Positions 44,561 through 49,712 of a stretch of 49,712 nucleotides of DNA are shown here, piece by piece; the first letter of the stretch is position 1, and each line of letters begins with the position of its first letter. The notes below the pieces were generated by a model that was given only the letters and a program-made list of their open reading frames with translations, was not told the origin of the DNA and ran no database searches. Source of the stretch: RGIG4034 sp045576455 (lineage in GTDB: Bacteria; Bacillota; Clostridia; Lachnospirales; Lachnospiraceae); NCBI GenBank assembly GCA_045576455.1, contig JAZNGM010000006.1:1-49712 (forward strand), read 5' to 3'. A program made the translations under genes and the position numbers.

Positions 44561-44592
44561 CACAAAACAAGTTGTTTTAGCATTGTTTTGTG
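44561..44592. promoter_or_regulatory. Hairpin/operator-like repeat in the EF-G-like gene leader
   Basis: CACAAAACAA (44561-44570) and TTGTTTTGTG (44583-44592) are 10-bp inverted arms. A further TTGTTTT half-site between them forms a nested palindrome AAAACAAGTTGTTTT (44564-44578). It lies 30-60 bases upstream of the ATG and could be an RNA switch or a repressor site. Confidence 0.4.
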
Positions 44593-44680
44593 TCATCATA
44601 TAAATATATTACTAATTTATTTGTCTAAATGCAACAAATATTATGAATAAATTTATTTTTTTATATTCATATTTACCACA

Positions 44681-44736
44681 TTGACTTTTGCGCTTTAAAG
44701 TGTTATATTCTACATATACTTTATTGCTTTAAAGCG
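44681..44736 (+). promoter_or_regulatory. aroF-tyrA promoter with paired CTTTAAAG boxes
   Basis: TTGACT (44681-44686) and TATATT (44704-44709) are 17 bases apart. Two palindromic boxes, CGCTTTAAAGTG (44691-44702, in the spacer) and TGCTTTAAAGCG (44725-44736, in the early transcript), are nearly exact inverted copies with centres 34 bp apart, about three helical turns. This is the layout expected for a repressor bridging the promoter. Confidence 0.65.
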
Positions 44737-44762
44737 TCTAATCGTTAAAGGAGAAAAATGTT

Positions 44763-45779
44763 ATGATTATTGTAATGAAACCCAACGCAAGCGAAAGCAG
44801 TATAAATGCTGTCGCACATCACATAGAGAGTAAAGGATTAAAGGTTCACCTTTCACAAGGTTCTGAAGTTACCATTATTGGATTAATTGGTGACAAAGCG
44901 GTGCTTGCCAATGACAACCTTTCTATTTTCCCTGAAGTAGATAAAATAATTCCGGTATCGGAAAGCTATAAATTAGTTAACAAAAAATTTAATCCGGCTC
45001 CTACCACCGTAAAAGTAGGCAACACCGAAATTGGTGCTAACAATCTTACCATTATGGCAGGTCCATGTGCGGTTGAAACTGAAGAACAATTAATGCTCAT
45101 CGCCCGCAATGTTAAAAAGTCCGGTGCAACCATACTTAGAGGCGGAGCTTACAAACCTCGTACTTCCCCTTACGCATTCCAGGGACTGGAAGAAGAAGGC
45201 TTACGTTATATGCAGGAAGCCAAAAAAGAAACCGGCCTTGCAACCATATGTGAAGTAGTCAGCCTCGATGCCATTGAAGCTGCTGTTAAATATGTTGATA
45301 TGATTCAAATCGGTGCACGTAATATGCAAAACTTCTACTTATTAAAAGAAGCCGGACGCAGCGGTCTTCCTGTTCTTTTAAAACGCGGATTATGTGCTAC
45401 GATAGATGAATGGTTAAATGCTGCTGAATATATTATTTCAGAAGGCAATCCTAATATTGTACTTTGTGAACGAGGCATCAGAACTTATGAAACTTCCACA
45501 CGTAACACACTTGATCTAAGTGCCGTTCCGGTTTTAAAGGAAAGGACTCACCTTCCGGTAATTGTTGATCCTTCACACTCAACCGGTGCCCGCCGTTATG
45601 TAAGCAGTATGGCAAAAGCCGCCGTTGCAGCAGGCGCCGACGGTCTTATGATTGAAGTTCACAATGACCCTGAACATGCATTAAGTGACGGACCACAGTC
45701 TCTCACCTTTGATGAATTTGATAAACTTACCGGTGAATTAAAACCATTCAGTGATATAATGAACCGTAAATTTAAATAA
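44763..45779 (+). CDS. aroF: DAHP synthase, class I-beta, with N-terminal regulatory domain
   Basis: First enzyme of aromatic biosynthesis, joining phosphoenolpyruvate and erythrose-4-phosphate. 338 residues. An N-terminal ferredoxin-like regulatory domain (1-65; MKPNASESSINAVAHHIES) as in Thermotoga DAHP synthase precedes a TIM barrel with IMAGPCAVETEEQL, RGGAYKPRTSPYAFQGL, IQIGARNMQNF, LLKRGL, VDPSHSTGARRYV and the metal-binding EVHNDPEHALSDG. The regulatory domain suggests feedback by Tyr or Phe. AAAGGAG is 9 bases before the ATG. It is followed by tyrA after 20 bases; the two form one unit under the CTTTAAAG-box promoter. Confidence 0.94.
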   Translation: MIIVMKPNASESSINAVAHHIESKGLKVHLSQGSEVTIIGLIGDKAVLANDNLSIFPEVDKIIPVSESYKLVNKKFNPAPTTVKVGNTEIGANNLTIMAGPCAVETEEQLMLIARNVKKSGATILRGGAYKPRTSPYAFQGLEEEGLRYMQEAKKETGLATICEVVSLDAIEAAVKYVDMIQIGARNMQNFYLLKEAGRSGLPVLLKRGLCATIDEWLNAAEYIISEGNPNIVLCERGIRTYETSTRNTLDLSAVPVLKERTHLPVIVDPSHSTGARRYVSSMAKAAVAAGADGLMIEVHNDPEHALSDGPQSLTFDEFDKLTGELKPFSDIMNRKFK

Positions 45780-45799
45780 TAAATAACAGAGGTATATAA

Positions 45800-46909
45800 A
45801 TGGGAACTGATAAAATAAAAATAGGATTCTTAGGCTTAGGGCTTATCGGCGGTTCCGTGGCAAAAGCACTACAAAAACGCTTATCCCACGCCGTTTCACT
45901 AATCGCATACGACATTGATGAATCTTCGCTTAAAGAAGCCAAAAAAGATAACATCATCACAGCTTGTTATACTGACCTTTATTCCTTTCCGGTCGAAGAA
46001 ACAGATATTCTATTTTTATGCGCTCCCGTAGAATATAATGTTGAAAATCTTCAAAAAATCGTTGCACGATTACCAGAAAAATGCATTATTACTGATGTAG
46101 GCAGTGTAAAGGGAGAAATCCGAAACGCGATAGATAAACTGAAGCTCTCCAGTCAGTTTATAGGCGGACACCCTATGGCAGGAAGTGAGAAAACAGGTTT
46201 TAGCAATGCATCTGACAGACTTCTTGAAAATGCATATTACATTCTAACGCCTGATGCTTCTATTCAAAAAGAGCAACTTGACACCTTTATTACTATAATA
46301 AAAGCAACCGGAGCACTTCCTCTTATTATGACAGAAAAAGAACATGACTATGTTACCGCAGGAATAAGTCACCTTCCTCACGTAATCTCCGCTGCTTTAG
46401 TTAACCTGGTCAAAAATAATGATACAAAAGATTCCTTTATGCACCAAGTCGCCGCCGGTGGTTTTAAAGATATTACACGTATTTCCTCTTCTTCTCCCAT
46501 AATGTGGGAACAGATTTGTATGGAAAATAAAGATAATATCTTGCACCTTCTTGACTTGTACATGGATACACTTAACTCTTTTAAACAGACTCTTGTTAAC
46601 GATGACAATAACGATATTAATTCTTTTTTTGCAAACGCAAAAGATTACAGGGATACTTTTTCAGAACAGACTAAAGGGCCTATCCAACAAGTTTACCGTA
46701 TATATGCAGATATTCCTGATGTACCGGGTGTTATTGCTAAGATTGCATCACTCCTGGCATCCCATAATATCAACATCAGAAACATCGGCATCATACACAA
46801 CAGAGAATTTGAAAAAGGTGCCCTCAGAATTGAGTTTTATGATATGGAAGCACTCACAAATGCAACCACGATCTTACAAAATGCTGATTATCAAGTAACC
46901 TTACCATAA
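45800..46909 (+). CDS. tyrA: Prephenate dehydrogenase with ACT domain
   Basis: Converts prephenate to 4-hydroxyphenylpyruvate for tyrosine. 369 residues. An N-terminal Rossmann domain (FLGLGLIGGSVAKAL; substrate region TDVGSVKGEIRNAI, GGHPMAGSEKTGF) leads to the helical dehydrogenase domain (ISHLPHVISAALVNL, GGFKDITRISSSSP) and a C-terminal ACT domain (about 295-369; IYADIPDVPGVIAKIASLL) that would bind tyrosine. AGAGG precedes the ATG. Its TAA overlaps the start of a terminator stem that was split by the element at 46929-48416, so the natural terminator of this operon is now interrupted. Confidence 0.94.
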   Translation: MGTDKIKIGFLGLGLIGGSVAKALQKRLSHAVSLIAYDIDESSLKEAKKDNIITACYTDLYSFPVEETDILFLCAPVEYNVENLQKIVARLPEKCIITDVGSVKGEIRNAIDKLKLSSQFIGGHPMAGSEKTGFSNASDRLLENAYYILTPDASIQKEQLDTFITIIKATGALPLIMTEKEHDYVTAGISHLPHVISAALVNLVKNNDTKDSFMHQVAAGGFKDITRISSSSPIMWEQICMENKDNILHLLDLYMDTLNSFKQTLVNDDNNDINSFFANAKDYRDTFSEQTKGPIQQVYRIYADIPDVPGVIAKIASLLASHNINIRNIGIIHNREFEKGALRIEFYDMEALTNATTILQNADYQVTLP

Positions 46910-46928
46910 AAAAACTGACCTTTACAGG
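46909..46928. repeat. Left half of interrupted terminator, including target duplication
   Basis: AAAAAACTGACC followed by the target-duplication copy CCTTTACAGG (46919-46928). Joined to 48427-48436 it recreates a hairpin with stem AAAAAACTGACCT/AGGTCAGTTTTTT and loop TTAC, a bidirectional terminator. Confidence 0.8.
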
Positions 46929-46958
46929 CAATGTCATTTAGTTAATTTTAAAATCATT

Positions 46959-46999
46959 AAGTTAAGGGGTAAATCTTCGGATTTGCTCCTTAACTTTTT
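46959..46999 (+). terminator. UUCG-capped hairpin at the left end of the cassette
   Basis: AAGTTAAGGGGTAAATC (46959-46975), loop TTCG, and GATTTGCTCCTTAACTT (46980-46996) form a 17-bp stem with two G-U pairs, followed by TTT. A strong plus-strand terminator that would stop transcription entering from tyrA. Its start also repeats the element end (ATTAAGTTAAGG), a second TIR-like copy. Confidence 0.7.
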
Positions 47000-47069
47000 G
47001 CCTGTGTACAACAGAGGGATAAAATTCCGTGGACGGTTATGGAAGAAATCTTCGAGAATTTCAATTCCA

Positions 47070-47255
47070 AGTGCAAGGACACAAAAACTTATAAGGGGTA
47101 TCGGGTTAGTGAATCTACACGGCAAAAAGGAGGATTTTGTAAGGCAGAAGATATTTTCTGCAATTATTATGTCAAACTTCTGCAGCCGCATTGTAAATGA
47201 GGTGGTCGTTCAGAAAAACGACGCAAATTTTCCATGCATTGTACCGACTAGTTAA
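47070..47255 (+). pseudogene. Fragment of an IS4-family transposase C-terminus
   Basis: In one plus-strand frame the stretch IGLVNLHGKKEDFVRQKIFS (from about 47097) continues into SAIIMSNFCSRIVNEVVVQK, matching the conserved region after the catalytic Glu in IS4-family transposases common in Clostridia. Those read, in general form, ETSFREL-KYxIGLxNxHSKKxxYIKQEIFA. The upstream catalytic part is absent or scrambled and the frame stops at 47255. It is a decayed remnant that ties the cassette to its parent IS. The match is from memory of the family, not a search. Confidence 0.65.
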
Positions 47256-47280
47256 TAAATAGAGATATAAGGGTATTTAA

Positions 47281-47309
47281 TTGACGGAGGCGTACAGTAA
47301 CTGTATACT
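47281..47309 (+). promoter_or_regulatory. Cassette promoter with operator-like palindrome
   Basis: TTGACG (47281-47286) and TATACT (47304-47309) are 17 bases apart, about 85 bases before the first passenger gene. TACAGT-A-ACTGTA (47293-47305) forms a tight palindrome over the spacer and the start of the -10, a plausible repressor site. Confidence 0.65.
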
Positions 47310-47395
47310 GAAGATATTAACAAATTTGTGAAACAGTTAAACAAACTTGAATAGGTCGAAGAGACAGATAAGAATTTTTTGGAGGAAAACGAAGA

Positions 47396-47899
47396 ATGAC
47401 AATCAAAGAAATATGCGATATATTAAAAGCAGAATTATATAATAAAGGTTTTGAGTACGGCTTTTTTTTGAATGGACAAAAATACAAGCCTGATATAAAA
47501 AATGGCTTTGATAATGATTATTATCATCTTGCAAAAACAATTTCTCTCGTTCAAGAGCCATCGGTTACGCTAAAGGAAAAAATCGGCACTTGTGTAGATA
47601 CTGTCATAGTAATGAAATCTATACTTGATAAGCTAAACATTCCAAGCAAAATATGGCTTCTGTACAACAAGCAGAAAAATAAAGTACATACGATACTGAC
47701 ATTTGAAGCAGAAAACAAAATCGTATATTTAGAGCTTACCCCACAATCCTCCAAATCGTGGTATGGTCAAGAAATAATATATTCAAGTGAACAAGCATTT
47801 CTACACGAGTACGAAAGTAATGGCTATGATATTTCTGATATATCAACTATGCTTATAGTTGGACAGCGACCATATGCTTTGTTAAACAAATTAAATTGA
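47396..47899 (+). CDS. Transglutaminase-like cysteine protein (cassette passenger)
   Basis: 167-residue cytoplasmic protein with a transglutaminase/protease-like core. Cys66 at the start of a helix (KIGTCVDTVIVMKSIL), His98 on a strand (NKVHTILTF) and an acidic residue, Glu113, on the next strand (VYLELTPQ) give a Cys-His-acid triad, with Glu instead of the usual Asp. It is shorter than typical transglutaminase-domain proteins and has no signal peptide. The reaction could be protein cross-linking, deamidation or proteolysis; none can be chosen. GGAGG lies 9 bases before the ATG. It is the first gene carried by the insertion cassette. Confidence 0.7.
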   Translation: MTIKEICDILKAELYNKGFEYGFFLNGQKYKPDIKNGFDNDYYHLAKTISLVQEPSVTLKEKIGTCVDTVIVMKSILDKLNIPSKIWLLYNKQKNKVHTILTFEAENKIVYLELTPQSSKSWYGQEIIYSSEQAFLHEYESNGYDISDISTMLIVGQRPYALLNKLN

Positions 47900-47943
47900 C
47901 AACTTCCAATTTAGCGAACAGATTAAGCGGGGAGGTTTATATC

Positions 47944-48312
47944 ATGCTTTTTAAAAACGGGTCCGGCTGGAAAGCTTGTTTTGATGAAAATAGCGGAAGA
48001 TATTTCGGAGAATATGGTGGCTTTCAGGATTATCGCCTGTATGAAATAACAAAAGAAATATTCGACCGTCTTGACAAAAAAATGACAGAAAGTGAAGCGG
48101 GCGGCCTTATGTCCCAAGGCAGACGCATGTACATGGCTGTTGATGACCGCTGTGGACCTCCTTACACCATTGTTTTCGATGATGACTATAAAAAACTCTG
48201 CCCCTGGGCAAACGTCGTAAAAAGCGGAAAGGTTTGGACGGATGAGCTTACCGCTGCAGTTGCTGAAATATTTGAATCCGAAAAGGACAACCGCGAACTG
48301 AAAAATAAATAA
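47944..48312 (+). CDS. Unknown 122-residue protein (cassette passenger)
   Basis: Soluble alpha/beta protein with no signal or membrane segment. A conserved-looking Gly/Tyr-rich start (FKNGSGWKACFDENSGRYFGEYGG) leads to a helix (YRLYEITKEIFDRLD) and a strand with YMAVDDRCGPPYTIVFDDDYKKLCPW. Three Cys are spread out. I do not recognise the family. The ATG at 47944 follows GGGGAGG, whereas an in-frame start at 47896 overlapping the previous gene has no ribosome site. With the transglutaminase-like gene and the shared promoter/terminator it forms a two-gene cassette operon, perhaps enzyme plus substrate or immunity partner (inference). Confidence 0.6.
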   Translation: MLFKNGSGWKACFDENSGRYFGEYGGFQDYRLYEITKEIFDRLDKKMTESEAGGLMSQGRRMYMAVDDRCGPPYTIVFDDDYKKLCPWANVVKSGKVWTDELTAAVAEIFESEKDNRELKNK

Positions 48313-48352
48313 TAATTCTTTCAAATTCCAATTCGTCGAAATGGCAAAAAAG

Positions 48353-48389
48353 CACCCGTTCACTTTTGATTAAGTGGACGGGTGTGTTT
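48353..48389 (+). terminator. Terminator at the right end of the cassette
   Basis: CACCCGTTCACTT (48353-48365) and AAGTGGACGGGTG (48372-48384) form a 13-bp stem with one G-U pair and a 6-base loop, followed by TGTTTT. It ends the passenger operon just inside the right terminal repeat. Confidence 0.75.
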
Positions 48390-48416
48390 TCTTGAAACCT
48401 TAACTAAATGACATTG

Positions 48417-48436
48417 CTTTTACAGGTCAGTTTTTT
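48417..48436. repeat. Right half of interrupted terminator, including target duplication
   Basis: CTTTTACAGG (48417-48426) is the second target-duplication copy, followed by TCAGTTTTTT. The stop codon of the lipoprotein gene (TAA, 48420-48422) lies within it and is preserved. Confidence 0.75.
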
Positions 48437-49427
48437 CTTTTTCAGAAATCAACAATAGTATGTCATCTTGATTTTCAGTACCTAAAAGATAAATTGCATC
48501 ATTATAATAGATAATTCCGTGAATTTCCTCCAATGATAAATCTGCTTCAGAAAATGAATACACTCTTGATAATTCGTATCCGATTTTACTTATATGTTCT
48601 TTATCAATTACCAATATATCATTATTTTTATCCCATACATAGTGCGGTTCAGTATCCGGAGCAGCTTTTAAAATTTCTTCCCAAAAAGCCGGTTCTCTGC
48701 CAGCTGTCTTATACAATCCCTTATAAACACCTTTTTTTAACATACCTGCAAAAAAGGCTTCATTATTATTATTGAGCACAATATCATCTATCGTTCCTTC
48801 AAATGCATAGTCATCTCTTTCTCCAAATAACATATTGTAAACCATAAGCGATTGTTCATTAAAGAAATAATGGTTTCCTATTCCATCTATATACCATTCA
48901 TGATCTTTAAATGTTATTCTTTCATATTGCTCTGTAATATCTTTGCATGACAATATGCTGCCAGCACGCCATTCTGAAAGGTTATAATATCTCTTTCCTT
49001 GATACTCCTCCGATAAAACAAGCTTAATTACACCATTTGGAGCAATTGTACAATCGTAAAGTTCGTATAATCTTCCTTCATACCACTCTTCTGCGCTTAT
49101 AATGGTAGTATCCCAATTCTCATAGGGATATTCCAGTTTTTGTATTCCCCACACTCCTGTTTTTAAATTCACTTGAACTATTCTATATATCACACCATTA
49201 TGTATCCGGTATAATTTCTCTTCAATCAAATCATTTGCATCATTTTTTGTAACAATCTGCTGTTCAATAAACGCATCATCCGGATTAGGAATTTCAAATT
49301 TAACAACTTCATATTCTATAGGAGGTTTTTCAATATTGTTATTGTTTTCTTTATATTTTTTGACACATCCCGTAAAAAGAACCATTACTGCCATTAGGAT
49401 AAAAAGTATGTATTTTGAACGTCTCAT
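48420..49427 (-). CDS. Lipoprotein of unknown function
   Basis: 335 residues. A signal sequence with lipobox LFTGC (Cys at about 21) predicts a membrane-anchored extracellular lipoprotein. A short Asn-rich spacer follows, then a repetitive beta-rich domain with aspartate- and tryptophan-containing strands (YRIVQVNLKTGVWGIQKL, DKNNDILVIDKEHISKIGYE) that suggest a small beta-propeller. No enzymatic motif is seen. The ATG at 49427 has GGAGG 9 bases upstream; an in-frame start at 49499 would put a long extra hydrophobic segment before the lipobox and is rejected. The last codons and stop fall in the terminator shared with tyrA. No clear own promoter found. Confidence 0.7.
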   Translation of the reverse strand: MRRSKYILFILMAVMVLFTGCVKKYKENNNNIEKPPIEYEVVKFEIPNPDDAFIEQQIVTKNDANDLIEEKLYRIHNGVIYRIVQVNLKTGVWGIQKLEYPYENWDTTIISAEEWYEGRLYELYDCTIAPNGVIKLVLSEEYQGKRYYNLSEWRAGSILSCKDITEQYERITFKDHEWYIDGIGNHYFFNEQSLMVYNMLFGERDDYAFEGTIDDIVLNNNNEAFFAGMLKKGVYKGLYKTAGREPAFWEEILKAAPDTEPHYVWDKNNDILVIDKEHISKIGYELSRVYSFSEADLSLEEIHGIIYYNDAIYLLGTENQDDILLLISEKEKTDL

Positions 49428-49533
49428 TATATACACCTCCATGAAAAATATTATCCGATAAAAATATAATAATATTAATTTCTTACAAAACAACAACATA
49501 TTTCTTACAGATTTCTTAAGTTTTTTTCAAAAC

Positions 49534-49560
49534 AAAAAAACAAGCCTTTTGGCTTGTTTT
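49534..49560 (-). terminator. Terminator of the rRNA transcript
   Basis: On the minus strand AAAACAAGCC (49560-49551), loop AAAA, GGCTTGTTTT (49546-49537), continued by further T. It lies about 107 bases downstream of the 23S 3' end, with no 5S gene between. The rest of 49428-49667 shows no gene. Confidence 0.8.
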
Positions 49561-49667
49561 AATCACAATATAACTGTGTACCTTCAAAACCGAACATTCA
49601 GATCTATATCTTTACTTTACCTAGAATAACTTCCTCTTCCTATCCTTTTCCTTCACACTTTCCTTTA

Positions 49668-49712
49668 GGTGAAGCATTCGACCGATTAGTAACCATCAGC
49701 TGAATACATTAC
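49668..49712 (-). rRNA. 23S ribosomal RNA, 3' end (partial)
   Basis: The reverse complement of the last 45 bases reads GTAATGTATTCAGCTGA, then GGTTACTAATCGGTCGA and GCTTCACC. This is the conserved 3' end of bacterial 23S rRNA (the element containing GGTACTAAT..GGTCGA). The gene runs out of the window to the right; the 3' end is placed near 49668 by the GCTTxACC consensus. Confidence 0.85.

Larger units (their letters stand above)
46929..48416 (+). mobile_element. Non-autonomous IS4-type mobile insertion cassette
   Basis: A 1488-bp element with identical 17-bp terminal inverted repeats CAATGTCATTTAGTTAA (46929-46945 and, inverted, 48400-48416). The ends resemble the IS4 terminus (TAATGCCGATCAGTTAAGG; 14 of 19 bases agree with the right end). 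The flanks are repeated: CCTTTACAGG on the left, CTTTTACAGG (48417-48426) on the right, so 9 of 10 match. Inside are a transposase fragment, a promoter, two passenger genes and a terminator. No complete transposase is present. The layout fits a mobile insertion cassette that would move only with a transposase supplied by a related IS elsewhere. Confidence 0.75.

Noticed and set aside
44593..44760. Promoter for the divergent EF-G-like gene
   Set aside because: Several AT-rich -10-like sequences exist but none has a convincing -35 at 16-18 bases, so no call was made.
46934..47191. 85-codon minus-strand ORF inside the cassette
   Set aside because: It opposes the transposase-like frame, runs through the terminal repeat and hairpin, and has no ribosome binding site.
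47923..48363. 146-codon minus-strand ORF opposite the second passenger gene
   Set aside because: The plus-strand gene has a GGGGAGG site and terminator; the opposite frame has neither and shows shadow-like composition.
46909..48436. Reading the whole 37-bp inverted repeats as one transposon end
   Set aside because: The outer part (AAAAAACTGACC...) rejoins to a perfect terminator hairpin and contains host stop codons, so only the inner 17 bp are assigned to the element.
1..49712. CRISPR arrays and tRNA genes
   Set aside because: No regularly spaced direct repeats and no tRNA-like cloverleaf or CCA-ending sequence were noticed on either strand; this was by eye, not by tool.

Overview
The window looks like a piece of a low-GC Gram-positive chromosome from the class Clostridia, most likely family Lachnospiraceae; the genus cannot be fixed from sequence alone. 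Supporting signs are AT-rich DNA with strong GGAGG ribosome binding sites and TTGACA/TATAAT promoters, an NfnAB-type transhydrogenase, a Re-citrate-synthase-type enzyme instead of the usual citrate synthase, Rex, a class B sortase with BspA-like surface proteins, and a LeuRS with a KMGKR signature. The right edge enters the 3' end of a 23S rRNA gene.

Layout, left to right. 1-1.1 kb: two small minus-strand genes (DUF1801 and DinB-like). 1.3-11.8 kb: a long minus-strand operon ftsK/spoIIIE - fhs - folD - zinc-ribbon/TPR membrane protein - nfnA - nfnB - zinc-ribbon membrane protein - rlmH, with a promoter at 11.8 kb and a terminator at 1.34 kb. 11.8-12.5 kb: a ClpP/TepA-like protease. 12.5-17.5 kb: minus-strand operon CorC-like protein - yebC - metY - polytopic membrane protein. 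17.5-22.1 kb: minus-strand operon rex - coiled-coil protein - nnr - alr - mazF, from a consensus promoter. 22.1-24.1 kb: a divergent ABC-F ATPase gene. 24.1-27.6 kb: Re-citrate synthase, a GntR/FCD regulator and NADP-isocitrate dehydrogenase, a route to 2-oxoglutarate; its promoter lies inside a 36-bp perfect palindrome that is probably the GntR operator. 27.6-36.9 kb: a tight operon of class B sortase, two large leucine-rich-repeat surface proteins with (S/T)PxTG anchors, and an intracellular-type subtilase. 37-38.2 kb: a Cys-rich mini-protein and two unknown small genes on the plus strand. 38.2-44.5 kb: EF-G-like GTPase, a membrane protein and leuS (minus). 44.7-46.9 kb: aroF-tyrA (plus), the feedback points of aromatic amino acid synthesis, with paired CTTTAAAG boxes at the promoter. 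48.4-49.4 kb: a lipoprotein gene (minus).

The most unusual object lies between tyrA and the lipoprotein gene (46929-48416). It is a 1.49-kb cassette with IS4-type terminal inverted repeats (CAATGTCATTTAGTTAA at both ends), a fragment of an IS4-family transposase, and two passenger genes with their own promoter, operator-like site and terminator: a transglutaminase-like protein and an unknown protein. The flanking 8-10-bp repeats and the outer sequence rejoin to a perfect 13-bp-stem hairpin, so the element appears to have jumped exactly into the loop of the shared tyrA/lipoprotein terminator without damaging either gene. This matches the architecture of a mobile insertion cassette (compare MIC231 in Bacillus cereus), a non-autonomous element that would need a transposase in trans.

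Most of the rest is housekeeping: C1-folate metabolism, redox balance, cell-wall alanine supply, NAD(P)HX repair, sulfur assimilation, translation. Function calls come from recognised family motifs; no database search was run.
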